DNA of 64,000 nucleotides from Streptomyces justiciae (GCF_015163075.1 NZ_JADDXU010000006.1:310001-374000), one strand, 5' to 3'. Counted from the stretch's first letter, positions 50,373 to 58,536 are shown. Notes: generated by a model from the sequence alone, not told the origin. Numbers and translations are program-made.

Positions 50373-51809
50373 ATGTCAGACAGCTCCCCCCTGCCGCCGG
50401 TGCGGCTGCACCCCGAAGCGGAGCTGGCGCGGGACGCGCTGTCCACGCCGTTGCTCTCCCGGGCCGCCCGGCTCGCCCGCTGGGCCTCTCCCGAGACCCG
50501 CGTCGACGCCGGCGGCGGACTGGTCGAGGACCAGCTCCCCGCCGCCGCCGAGTACCTCGGCCTGACCGGGGACGACGCCGCGGCCTGGGCGAGCGAGGCC
50601 TGGCGGGTCGCGATCGACACCGGGCTCGTCGAGATCACCGACGAGGAGGAGGGCACCGTCGCGGCCGGCGAGGACCTCGCCCTGCTCACCGGCGGCTCCC
50701 CGCAGGACGTGCTCGGGGTGTGGCTCGGCGCGCTGGACACGGTCGTCGCCGACGCGAGCGTGCCCGACCTTGACGATCTGATGGAGGCCATGAACCTCGA
50801 AGAAGGAGCCGGCGAGATCGATCTCTCCTCCCTCGACTGGGACCCGGAGGCCGAGGCCGAGTTCCTCGACGGCGTGCTCGGCAACCTCTATCTGCTGACC
50901 GCCAACGAGGACGGTCCCGGTGACCGGCCGGTGCCGCTCCCCGCGCTCGCCGCGTCCATGATCGTGCCCAACGACATGGGGGAGCCCACCAACGACGTCC
51001 TCGAGCAGGTCTCCGACGCGATGATGCGCCTCGACGACCAGTTCCGGGTCCTGGAGCCGATCGGGCTCGTCGAGTACCAGCCCGTCGACGAGGCGCTCAT
51101 GGCCGACGCCGACGAGGAGCCCGCCGCGCCGGTCGACGACACCGACGTCTCCCGCTACGGCATGGTGCGGCTCACCCCGCTCGGGTTGTACGGGCTCCGG
51201 GCGCGCTTGCTGGAGGCCGGGTTCGCGGCGCCCGCCGTCGGGGACCTCGTCGACAAGGGTGCGGACGCCCTGCTCGACGGCACCGCCCACTTCCCGCCCG
51301 GGGCCGCGCAGGCCGAGACCGAGCAGTGGCTCGACCGGCGTGAACCCCTCGACGCCGCCCGGGAGTTGCTGGCCGCCAGCCGGGGCGGCGACGGAGGCGC
51401 GCCGCTGCGCCGACTGCGCTGCCAGCAGGCACTCTCCCTCGTCGGCCCGGAGGCCGAACCCGCGCTGCGGGCGGTCCTCGACGACCCGGAGCTCGGCGGA
51501 CTGGCCCGCGTCTGGCTGACCGAGCGCGGCGCCGCCGACGTACCGCCGCCGTCGGAGGCGATGATCTTCTGGCTGACCGTCGACACCGTCGCCGCGCAGC
51601 TCGCCGCCGAAGGCAACTCCGAGGAGTTGCAGGGGCTCGTGGAGGGCCTCGCCCAGCAGCACAGCGGGTTCTTCGCCGCCGCGTGGCGGGTGGGCCACCC
51701 GGCCACCGCGGACGTGCTGGAGGCGATGGGGCGGCTGCACCCGGACAAGAAGATCGCGAAGGAAGCGCGCAAGGCGGCCTTCAAGGCCCGCTCGCAGCAA
51801 GGCGGTTGA
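50373..51809 (+). CDS. Conserved actinobacterial protein, function unknown
   Basis: This 478-residue cytoplasmic protein is acidic and largely helical. The C-terminal 150 residues look like HEAT-type repeats (LRRLRCQQALSLVGPEAEPA, DPELGGLARVWLTERG, HPATADVLEAMGRLHPDKKI). The N-terminal half has a DNA-binding-like pattern that I cannot place. ATG 50373 with AGGAGAAG. I know no function for this family. Confidence 0.72.
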   Translation: MSDSSPLPPVRLHPEAELARDALSTPLLSRAARLARWASPETRVDAGGGLVEDQLPAAAEYLGLTGDDAAAWASEAWRVAIDTGLVEITDEEEGTVAAGEDLALLTGGSPQDVLGVWLGALDTVVADASVPDLDDLMEAMNLEEGAGEIDLSSLDWDPEAEAEFLDGVLGNLYLLTANEDGPGDRPVPLPALAASMIVPNDMGEPTNDVLEQVSDAMMRLDDQFRVLEPIGLVEYQPVDEALMADADEEPAAPVDDTDVSRYGMVRLTPLGLYGLRARLLEAGFAAPAVGDLVDKGADALLDGTAHFPPGAAQAETEQWLDRREPLDAARELLAASRGGDGGAPLRRLRCQQALSLVGPEAEPALRAVLDDPELGGLARVWLTERGAADVPPPSEAMIFWLTVDTVAAQLAAEGNSEELQGLVEGLAQQHSGFFAAAWRVGHPATADVLEAMGRLHPDKKIAKEARKAAFKARSQQGG

Positions 51810-51892
51810 GTCGGGGCGGTGCCGTGAGGCGGTCGGTCCGGCCGCGGTGTGCCAACGGATTCATGGAAGCGAACCTGCGGACGTCGTCCCGT

Positions 51893-51914
51893 GTTCAACC
51901 CCCGTTCAGGCGTG
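51893..51914 (+). promoter_or_regulatory. PHO box upstream of phoX
   Basis: GTTCAACCCCC at 51893 and GTTCAGGCGTG at 51904 form two direct 11-bp units like the GTTCACC repeats bound by PhoP in Streptomyces. They lie 71-92 nt before the phoX start, a position for PhoP activation in phosphate limitation. Confidence 0.6.
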
Positions 51915-51984
51915 GGCGGGACGGTGACGCCGACCCGAGGTCCGCCACCTCCCACGGCACACCCACCGCCACACAGGAGACACC

Positions 51985-53424
51985 ATGTCGCTCACCCGCA
52001 GGGACTTCGCCAGAAACTCCGCGATCACCGGTGCCGGTGTCGCGCTGGCCGGCAGCGTCGGCGCCCTCGCCACCGCGCCGCAAGCCCTCGCGTCCACCGA
52101 CATCGACGCCGAGAGCGGGGCGGACGCTCGCGGCGGAGTCGGCTACGGCCCCCTGATCCCCGACCCCGACGGCATCCTCGCGCTGCCCGCCGGGTTCAAG
52201 TACCGCGTCATCACCTACAGCGGCAAGACGAAGCTGGAGTCGGGCGAGATCACCCCGTCCAACCACGACGGCACGGCCACCTTCGACGGCCCCCGCGGCA
52301 CCACCCTCCTCGTCAACAACCACGAGCTGAAGGGCCCGCGCGCCAACTGGAAGTACCCCGTCCCGCTCACCGAGGGCCTGGTCTACGACCCCGCCGCGGC
52401 CGGCGGCTGCACCGTCGTCGAGGTCCGCCCCGACGGACACGTCGCCGAGTGGGTCGGCATCGCCGGCACCTCCACCAACTGCGCGGGCGGGCGCACCCCT
52501 TGGGGCACCTGGCTCACCTGCGAGGAGAACTCCGACAAGGCCGGCGTCAACGGCATGACCAAGGACCACGGCTACGTCTTCGAGGTCGACCCCTCCGACC
52601 GGCGCGCCAACCGCGACCCCAAGCCGCTGAAGTTCTTCGGCCGTTACGACCACGAGGCCGTCGTCATCGACCCCAAGCGCGGCCACGCCTACCTCACCGA
52701 GGACGCCGCCTCGCCCAACGGCCTGCTCTTCCGCTGGACCCCGCCGCAGGGCTTCGCGTACGGCCGCGGCAAGTTCCGCGCCCTCGCCGACGACGCCGGC
52801 TCCCTCCAGGCCTTCAAGTGCTTCGACTCCGGCGGCCAGTTCGTCGACGACCTCTCCCGCGCCACGAAGATCGGCACCGTCTACGGCGTCGACTGGGTCG
52901 ACGTCCCCGACCGCGACGCCAAGACCGTCGCCGTCCGCAAGCAGTTCACCGACGGCCAGGTCACCCGCGCCCGCAAGCTGGAGGGCATGTGGTGGGGCGA
53001 CGGCGGCGCCTACATCGTCTCCTCCTACGCCCGCGCGGAGAGCCCCGTCCAGCACGACGGCCAGGTCTGGTTCTACGACCCCAAGCGCCGCACCCTCACC
53101 CTGAAGGTCCTCCTCGGCGTCAACCCCGACCCCTCCGTCGACGGCGCCTTCGACGGCCCCGACAACATCACCGTCTCCCCGTACGGCGGCCTCGTCATCG
53201 CCGAGGACGGCGAGGGCGTCCAGCACCTCTTCGGCGCCACGGACAGCGGCCGCACCTACCCCATCGCCCGCAACGAACTCAACATCGGCACCGAAGAGGA
53301 GCCCGAGTACAGCGAGTTCACCGGCGTCACCTTCTCCTGCGACGGAAAGATCCTGTTCGCCAACATCCAGACGCCGGGCATCATGCTCGCCATCACCGGC
53401 CCCTGGAAGCGCCAGAAGCGGTAA
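51985..53424 (+). CDS. phoX: Tat-exported PhoX-family alkaline phosphatase (DUF839)
   Basis: This 479-residue protein begins with a twin-arginine signal (TRRDFARNSAITGAGVALAG, cleavage near ALA-ST). The mature part has PhoX/DUF839 features: VNNHELKGPRANW, AGGRTPWGTWLTCEENSD, YDHEAVVIDPKRGHAYLTED, LEGMWWGDGGAYIV and GPDNITVSPYGGLVIAEDGE, which supply calcium and iron ligands in known PhoX enzymes. It releases phosphate from organic esters outside the cell. The PHO box upstream and the secreted nuclease nearby fit phosphate scavenging. Confidence 0.9.
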   Translation: MSLTRRDFARNSAITGAGVALAGSVGALATAPQALASTDIDAESGADARGGVGYGPLIPDPDGILALPAGFKYRVITYSGKTKLESGEITPSNHDGTATFDGPRGTTLLVNNHELKGPRANWKYPVPLTEGLVYDPAAAGGCTVVEVRPDGHVAEWVGIAGTSTNCAGGRTPWGTWLTCEENSDKAGVNGMTKDHGYVFEVDPSDRRANRDPKPLKFFGRYDHEAVVIDPKRGHAYLTEDAASPNGLLFRWTPPQGFAYGRGKFRALADDAGSLQAFKCFDSGGQFVDDLSRATKIGTVYGVDWVDVPDRDAKTVAVRKQFTDGQVTRARKLEGMWWGDGGAYIVSSYARAESPVQHDGQVWFYDPKRRTLTLKVLLGVNPDPSVDGAFDGPDNITVSPYGGLVIAEDGEGVQHLFGATDSGRTYPIARNELNIGTEEEPEYSEFTGVTFSCDGKILFANIQTPGIMLAITGPWKRQKR

Positions 53425-53447
53425 AGGCCACACGGTAATTAATTCGT

Positions 53448-53477
53448 TCGACCCGCCTGAGTTGCGCCTCCTACAGT
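53448..53477 (+). promoter_or_regulatory. Candidate promoter of the Y RNA locus
   Basis: TCGACC (53448-53453) and TACAGT (53472-53477) are separated by 18 nt, a fair housekeeping promoter. The predicted start near 53484 is just before the first stem of the first Y-like RNA. Confidence 0.5.
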
Positions 53478-53491
53478 GAGATCACGACAAC

Positions 53492-53568
53492 GCACCTCCC
53501 GGTGCGAAGGTTGCGGCTACTTCTTCCAAAGAATCCGATGCCGCCACCGACTTGATCTCGGGAGGCGC
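53492..53568 (+). ncRNA. Y-like RNA 1 (short, without tRNA module)
   Basis: This 77-nt segment folds as one interrupted hairpin. The outer helix 53492-53501 with 53559-53568 has 9 bp and one A.C mismatch. An internal loop follows, GTGCGAA against GACTTGATCT. The inner helix 53509-53516 with 53541-53548 has 7 bp and one mismatch, and a 24-nt apical region can form a 5-bp TTCTT/AAGAA stem. The loop sequences GTGCGAA and CTACTTCT recur in the next RNA at the same structural places. With a Ro60-like gene downstream, this looks like a short bacterial Y RNA. No reading frame is present. Confidence 0.65.
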
Positions 53569-53578
53569 AGCTCATGGT

Positions 53579-53721
53579 GGGTGCCCGGTGCGCAGGCCAC
53601 GGCTACTTCTCCGGATCAGAAGGTTGCGGGTTCGAATCCCGTCATCGACTCAGGGTCGATGTAGCTCAATGGATAGAGCATCTGACTTAGTTCCGTGGCC
53701 GACTTCTGATCTCGGGCACCC
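53579..53721 (+). ncRNA. yrlA: Y-like RNA 2 with a permuted tRNA-like module (YrlA architecture)
   Basis: A long helix, 9 bp (53579-53587 with 53713-53721) and 8 bp (53595-53602 with 53693-53700), carries a tRNA-like head in permuted order. An anticodon-type stem TCAGA (53616-53620) pairs with TCTGA (53681-53685). The T arm has stem 53626-53630/53638-53642 and loop TTCGAAT. Acceptor strand CATCGAC (53643-53649) is followed by loop TCAGG, then acceptor strand GTCGATG (53655-53661). The D arm is GCTC/GAGC with GG in its loop (53664-53679). Both acceptor strands pair perfectly over 7 bp. The parts resemble actinobacterial tRNA-Arg. This is the arrangement described for YrlA RNAs that bind Rsr, the bacterial Ro60. 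Confidence 0.85.
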
Positions 53722-53774
53722 TCCTTCTGCCGCGCCTCCCTCCGAAACCTTCCATGAATTCGGGGGAATTCACC

Positions 53775-55355
53775 ATGGCGCGATTCAACACCAAGGCCGC
53801 GCGGGCGCAGCCCACTTCGCGCGTCACCTCCACGGGCCGTATTCTGCGTACCTTCCAGGGCGGCCGAGGCCGTGAGCGGGACGCGCGCTCCGAGCTCTTT
53901 CTGCTCGCCGTCGCCAACTTCGTTTCCCAGCAGACCTTCTACGAGACCGGCGGCGACCGCGACGACCGGTTCGCGACGCTCGTGCGGGAGCTCGCCGTCA
54001 CCGACCCGGAGTGGACCGCCGGGCTGCTCGGCTGGCTGCGCGGCGAGGGCAACCTGCGTACCGCCTCCGTCGTCGGCGCCGCCGAGTACGTGAAGGCGCG
54101 CCTCGACGCGGGCGCCACCGGCGGCCCCTCCAACCGGCAGGTCGTCGACTCCGTGCTCCGGCGTCCGGACGAGCCCGGCGAGCTGCTCGCGTACTGGACG
54201 GCGACGTACGGCCGCAACGTGCCCAAGCCCGTCAAGCGCGGCGTCGCCGACGCCGTACGACGTCTCTACAGCGGAAAGTCCCTGCTGAAGTACGACACCG
54301 CGGCCAAGGGCTACCGCTTCGGCGACATCCTCAACCTGGTGCACGCGTCGCCCGACCCGGACAAGCCGTGGCAGGGCGAGCTGTTCCGGTACGCGCTCGA
54401 CCGCCGGCACAACCCGGACACGGCCGTGCCGCCCGCGTCGAACCGGACGCTGGTCGCGCACCGCGAGCTGATGGCGCTGCCGGTCGCGGAGCGGCGGGCG
54501 GTCGTCACCTCCGCGGGCGGCGCCGAGCGGCTCGCCGCGGCCGGGATGACCTGGGAGGCGCTGGCCGGGTGGCTCCAGGGGCCGATGGACAAGGCAGCCT
54601 GGGAGGCGGTCATTCCGTCCATGGGCGCGATGGCGCTCGTACGGAATCTCCGCAACTTCGACCAGGCCGGCGTCTCCGACGAGGTCGCGGCCCAGGTCGC
54701 GGCCCGGATCAGTGACCCGGCGGAGGTCGCGCGGTCGCGGCAGTTCCCCTTCCGCTACCTCGCCGCGTACCAGCACGCGCCGTCGCTGCGCTGGGCGTAC
54801 CCGCTGGAGCAGGCGCTCGGCCACTCGCTGGCCAACGTGCCCGCGCTGCCCGGCCGGACGCTCGTCCTCGTCGACCGCTCGGGCTCGATGTGGCGTCCGC
54901 TGTCCGACCGTTCGCAGCTCAACCGGGCGGACGCGGCGGCGATCTTCGGCACGGCGCTCGCGCTGCGCGCCGAGAACGCGGACCTGGTGCAGTTCGGCAC
55001 CACCAGCGCCGAAGTGCGGTTCCGCAAGGGCGAGTCGGTGCTGAAGATCCTGGAGCGCTTCGGCAACCTGGGCGGCACCGACACCACGGGCGCGGTCCGC
55101 CGGCACTACCGCAAGCACGACCGGGTGCTGGTCGTCACCGACGAGCAGTACGCGTACAGCCACTACGGCGACCCGACCGAGCAGGTCCCCGCCGACGTGC
55201 CGGTCTACACCTGGAACCTCGCCGGCTACCGGGCGGGCCACGGCCCGTCGGGCAAGGCGAACCGGCACACCTTCGGGGGGCTCTCGGACGCGGCGTTCCG
55301 GATGGTGCCGTTGCTGGAGAGCGCTCGCGACGCCGACTGGCCGTGGGCGGCCTGA
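53775..55355 (+). CDS. rsr: TROVE-domain RNA-binding protein (Ro60/Rsr orthologue)
   Basis: This 526-residue protein has an N-terminal TROVE ring of HEAT-like repeats (FLLAVANFVSQQTFYETGGD, RDDRFATLVRELAV, and ILNLVHASP in the Ro60 manner). A C-terminal von Willebrand A domain carries the MIDAS motif LVDRSGSM and GGTDTTGAV. Ro60 proteins bind Y RNAs and misfolded RNAs; bacterial Rsr works with exoribonucleases, for example PNPase, in rRNA maturation and stress. ATG 53775 has GGGGGAA 8 nt upstream; ATG 53754 is in frame. The two Y-like RNAs lie directly upstream. Confidence 0.93.
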   Translation: MARFNTKAARAQPTSRVTSTGRILRTFQGGRGRERDARSELFLLAVANFVSQQTFYETGGDRDDRFATLVRELAVTDPEWTAGLLGWLRGEGNLRTASVVGAAEYVKARLDAGATGGPSNRQVVDSVLRRPDEPGELLAYWTATYGRNVPKPVKRGVADAVRRLYSGKSLLKYDTAAKGYRFGDILNLVHASPDPDKPWQGELFRYALDRRHNPDTAVPPASNRTLVAHRELMALPVAERRAVVTSAGGAERLAAAGMTWEALAGWLQGPMDKAAWEAVIPSMGAMALVRNLRNFDQAGVSDEVAAQVAARISDPAEVARSRQFPFRYLAAYQHAPSLRWAYPLEQALGHSLANVPALPGRTLVLVDRSGSMWRPLSDRSQLNRADAAAIFGTALALRAENADLVQFGTTSAEVRFRKGESVLKILERFGNLGGTDTTGAVRRHYRKHDRVLVVTDEQYAYSHYGDPTEQVPADVPVYTWNLAGYRAGHGPSGKANRHTFGGLSDAAFRMVPLLESARDADWPWAA

Positions 55356-55376
55356 GGCCGAGCGCGCACGCAGGGG

Positions 55377-55407
55377 GTGGCCCGCACTTCACGAGGGTGC
55401 GGGCCAC
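55377..55407 (+). terminator. Terminator after the Rsr gene
   Basis: A perfect 11-bp repeat (GTGGCCCGCAC at 55377-55387, with 55397-55407) around a 9-nt loop starts 22 nt after the stop. Confidence 0.75.
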
Positions 55408-55411
55408 ACCC

Positions 55412-55441
55412 TTGTCGGCATCCAGGACTGACATCTAACAT
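55412..55441 (+). promoter_or_regulatory. Leaderless promoter of the GntR gene
   Basis: TTGTCG (55412-55417) and TAACAT (55436-55441) are 18 nt apart, and 7 nt further is the GTG at 55449. The start codon should be the 5' end of the mRNA. Confidence 0.6.
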
Positions 55442-55448
55442 TTCAGTT

Positions 55449-56087
55449 GTGGAGGCCATACCGCGTACGTTGCTCAGGGACCGCGCCTACGCGGCCATCA
55501 GGGACGCCATCGTGGCCGGGGAGCTGGAGCCCGGCGCGGTGGTGCGGGACGCCGAGCTCGCCGAGCGGCTCGGGCTGTCACGGGCGCCGGTACGGGAGGC
55601 GTTCTCCCGGCTGGTCGACGAAGGGCTGCTGGAGAGCAAGCCGCAGAGCTACACCCGGGTGACGCCGGTCGTGGCCGCCGACGTACGGGACGCCGCCGCG
55701 GTCGTCGGCGCCATGCACGAACTGGTCACCCGGATCGCCGTGCCCCGGCTGTTCGCCGCGGACATCGAGGCGATGCGGACGACCAACGAGCGGTTCGCCG
55801 CGGCCGTCCGCGCGGGTGACGTGGACGGCGCGCTCCAGGCCGACGACGACCTCCACGACGTCCTCGTCCGCGTCAGCGGCAACCGCGCCGCCGCCGCGAC
55901 CGCCGCCCGCTACACCCCCCTCATCCGCAGGCTCGAACGCCGCCGCTTCGGCGAGGGCGGCAACTGCCGCTCCGCCGGGCTGCACGAGCGGCTCATCGAG
56001 GCGTGCGCGGCCGGTGACGTGGACGCGGCCGTGCGGGTCACCGCGGAGATCTGGCGCGGGCTGGCCGAGCTCGCCGACACCGACTGA
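55449..56087 (+). CDS. GntR-family (FadR/FCD subgroup) regulator
   Basis: This 212-residue regulator has the winged helix AYAAIRDAIVAGELEPGAVV, LAERLGLSRAPVREAFSRLV and an all-helical FCD ligand domain with VGAMHELVTRIA, DDDLHDVLVRVSGN and LHERLIEAC, whose His/Asp residues usually bind a metal. It lies 27 nt before the ACC deaminase gene on the same strand and probably controls it. GTG 55449 comes from the leaderless promoter. Confidence 0.88.
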   Translation: MEAIPRTLLRDRAYAAIRDAIVAGELEPGAVVRDAELAERLGLSRAPVREAFSRLVDEGLLESKPQSYTRVTPVVAADVRDAAAVVGAMHELVTRIAVPRLFAADIEAMRTTNERFAAAVRAGDVDGALQADDDLHDVLVRVSGNRAAAATAARYTPLIRRLERRRFGEGGNCRSAGLHERLIEACAAGDVDAAVRVTAEIWRGLAELADTD

Positions 56088-56114
56088 ACAGGCGACCGAT
56101 CCAGGGAGGCCCAC

Positions 56115-57131
56115 ATGTCCCTTTCCTCGTACGAGCGTTACCCCCTCCTCTTCGGGCCCTCGCCCGTCCACCCCCTGGAGCGTCTCACCGCGCACCTCGG
56201 CGGGGCGTCCCTGTGGGCCAAGCGGGAGGACTGCAACTCCGGGATCGCGTACGGCGGGAACAAGACGCGCAAGCTGGAGTACCTCGTCGCCGACGCCCTC
56301 GCGCAGGGCTGCGACACCCTCGTCTCCATCGGTGGCGTCCAGTCCAACCACACCCGGCAGGTCGCGGCCGTCGCCGCCCGCGCCGGGCTCAAGTGCGTGC
56401 TGGTGCAGGAGAGTTGGGTGGACTGGCCGGACGCGGTCTACGACAAGGTCGGCAACATCCTGATCAGCCGGCTCGCCGGGGCCGACGTACGGCTGGTGCG
56501 GGCCGGGTTCGGGATCGGGTTCAAGGGGAGCTGGGAGCAGGCGCTGAGGGAGGTCGAGGAGTCGGGCGGCAAGCCGTACGCCATCCCGGCCGGCGCCTCC
56601 GACCATCCGCTCGGCGGCCTCGGCTTCGCCGGATGGGCCTACGAAGTCGCCGAGCAGGAGCGGGAGTTGGGGGTCTTCTTCGACACCGTCGTGGTGTGCT
56701 CGGTGACCGGCTCCACCCAGGCGGGCATGGTCGCCGGGTTCGCCGCGCTGGAGGAGGCGGGCGGACGGCCGCGGCGCGTGCTCGGCATCGACGCCTCGGC
56801 GAAGCCCGCCGCCACCCGGGAGCAGATCGCCAGGATCGCCCACGCCACCGGCCGACTCATCGGTGTGAAGCGGGAGTTGACGGTGGCCGACGTCGAGCTG
56901 GACGAGCGCTACCACGCCGGCGTGTACGGCATCCCCGACGACACCACCCTCGCCGCGATGCGCCTCGCGGCCCGCACCGAGGGGATGGTCACCGACCCCG
57001 TCTACGAGGGCAAGTCGATGGCCGGGATGATCGACCTCGTCGAGCGCGGGGAGATCGGGCCGGACGCGACCGTGCTGTACGCGCACCTGGGCGGGCAGCC
57101 GGCGCTGAACGCGTACAGCGCGCTGTTCTAG
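56115..57131 (+). CDS. acdS: 1-aminocyclopropane-1-carboxylate deaminase
   Basis: This 338-residue PLP enzyme, the length of Pseudomonas AcdS, opens the ring of the plant ethylene precursor ACC to give 2-oxobutyrate and ammonia. The PLP lysine is K50 in YGGNKTRKLEYL; SIGGVQSNHTRQVAA is the substrate-binding part. E298 (DPVYEGKSM) and L325 (YAHLGGQPAL) correspond to the Glu/Leu pair that separates true ACC deaminases from D-cysteine desulfhydrases. ATG 56115 follows AGGGAGG. It suggests interaction with plants or use of ACC as nitrogen source. Confidence 0.88.
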   Translation: MSLSSYERYPLLFGPSPVHPLERLTAHLGGASLWAKREDCNSGIAYGGNKTRKLEYLVADALAQGCDTLVSIGGVQSNHTRQVAAVAARAGLKCVLVQESWVDWPDAVYDKVGNILISRLAGADVRLVRAGFGIGFKGSWEQALREVEESGGKPYAIPAGASDHPLGGLGFAGWAYEVAEQERELGVFFDTVVVCSVTGSTQAGMVAGFAALEEAGGRPRRVLGIDASAKPAATREQIARIAHATGRLIGVKRELTVADVELDERYHAGVYGIPDDTTLAAMRLAARTEGMVTDPVYEGKSMAGMIDLVERGEIGPDATVLYAHLGGQPALNAYSALF

Positions 57132-57144
57132 CCGACGGGCGGGG

Positions 57145-57573
57145 TCAGGGTTCGAGGTCGGTCACTCCCTTGCCGGTCGCGATGTCGAACGGTACGGAGA
57201 CCTGGTCGTGCGTGATCAGCCATCCGCCGTCGGTCTTGCGGAGGCAGTAGGTGACCCTGACCCACATTCCGCCGATCGCCGTCCCGTCCTTCAGGGTGCC
57301 GCCGAGCCGGCCGAAGGCGTGCCCGAACGCGAGGTCGTCGCCCACAGTGAGCGTCAGGTCGCGGAGCTCGTACGTGACCGTCTCGAAACCCGTGAACACG
57401 GGCTCCCAGTTCCTGAGTTTGGCCTCGACGCCCACGTGCTGGAGCGGTGGCTGGACGTCGAAGGACACGATGTCCGGCGCGTAGAGCGGCCTCAGGGCGT
57501 CGGGGTCCTTGGCCCGGAGGCCCTCGACGAGCTTCTCGATGTGCCGGCGGATCTCTGCTTCTTCGCTTCTCAT
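57145..57573 (-). CDS. NTF2-like (SnoaL/DUF4440-type) protein
   Basis: This 142-residue protein shows an NTF2 fold: an N-terminal helix pair (EIRRHIEKLVEGLRAKDPDA), LRPLYAPDIVSFDVQPPLQH, and a sheet ending WVRVTYCLRKTDGGWLITHD. Proteins of this type include ketosteroid-isomerase-like enzymes and many of unknown role. ATG 57573. It is divergent from a LysR gene that may control it. Confidence 0.82.
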   Translation of the reverse strand: MRSEEAEIRRHIEKLVEGLRAKDPDALRPLYAPDIVSFDVQPPLQHVGVEAKLRNWEPVFTGFETVTYELRDLTLTVGDDLAFGHAFGRLGGTLKDGTAIGGMWVRVTYCLRKTDGGWLITHDQVSVPFDIATGKGVTDLEP

Positions 57574-57648
57574 GAACTCGACGCTATGACCGCGTGGTTA
57601 TCTTGTCCAAGACCGATATCGCGATGGGGTTATGCGTCCGGAGGCATG

Positions 57649-58536
57649 ATGGAGCTGAACTCGCTCAGGCAGTTCCTGGTGGTGGCGCGACTGGAGCACC
57701 TCAGCCGGGCCGCCGACGAGTTGCGCCTCGCCCAGCCGTCGCTGAGCCGGACCATCGCCCGGCTGGAGAGCGAGCTCGGCACCCCGCTGTTCGACCGGGG
57801 CGGCCGGCTCCGGCTGAACGACAGCGGCAGGATCTTCCGCGACCACGTCGAACGTGCCCTGGGCGAACTCGACGCGGGGCGGCGTGCCGTCGCCGAGGCC
57901 GGCGGCGAGGGGGTGGGTGTCGTACGGCTGGCGTCGGAGACCTTCCTGACCCTCTCGGGCCCGCTGGCCGCCTACAAGCGCGCGCATCCCGCCGTCGAGA
58001 TCGCGCTGCACTGGTCGCCGCCCGAGGACATGGCCCGGCGGCTGCGCGCCCAGGAGGTCGACCTGTGTGTCGCCTCGCAGCCGATCCCCGCCGAGGGGCT
58101 GGAGTCCGTGGCGCTGTTCGAGGAGCCGGTGGGTGTGGGCACGCCGCTCGGTCATCCGCTGGCCGGGCGTACGTCCGTCACCGTCGACGAACTCGCCGAC
58201 CAGCCCTTCGTCACCGCCCGCGAAGGGCACTGGCTGCGGCGGCTGCTGGAGCGGCTCTTCGCGGCGCGGGGCCTCACCCCGAGGATCGTCTGCGAGACCG
58301 ACGAGCACAGCGCCATCGCCGACCTGATCAGCGCGGGTCTCGGCATCGGCCTCGCTCCCGCGATCGCCCGCCTCAGCGCCACCCAGGCGCCGGTCGCGTG
58401 GATTCCCGTGGACAGCCCGGACTGCCGCCGCACGGTCACGCTGCACTGGGGCGCCCAGAACCATCTGCCGGCTGCCGCGCGCTTGATGCGTACGGTGATC
58501 AGCGGTTGGGACTGGGGTGCGGATTCGACGGCGTGA
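57649..58536 (+). CDS. LysR-family regulator
   Basis: This 295-residue regulator has the N-terminal helix-turn-helix LRQFLVVARLEHLSRAADEL, LAQPSLSRTIARLESELGTP and a two-lobe effector domain with LISAGLGIGLAPAIARL. Two ATG codons are adjacent (57646 and 57649); GGAGG at 57640-57644 fits the second better. The 75-nt gap to the divergent NTF2-like gene contains TATC-N12-GATA (57599-57618), a candidate LysR box. Confidence 0.9.
   Translation: MELNSLRQFLVVARLEHLSRAADELRLAQPSLSRTIARLESELGTPLFDRGGRLRLNDSGRIFRDHVERALGELDAGRRAVAEAGGEGVGVVRLASETFLTLSGPLAAYKRAHPAVEIALHWSPPEDMARRLRAQEVDLCVASQPIPAEGLESVALFEEPVGVGTPLGHPLAGRTSVTVDELADQPFVTAREGHWLRRLLERLFAARGLTPRIVCETDEHSAIADLISAGLGIGLAPAIARLSATQAPVAWIPVDSPDCRRTVTLHWGAQNHLPAAARLMRTVISGWDWGADSTA

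Noticed and set aside
53626..53685. An ordinary tRNA-Arg gene
   Set aside because: The 3' half precedes the 5' half and there is no anticodon loop linking the D arm to the T arm in normal order. The long flanking helix and the Ro60-like gene support a Y RNA instead. A true permuted tRNA gene is less likely because the anticodon region is replaced by the helix.
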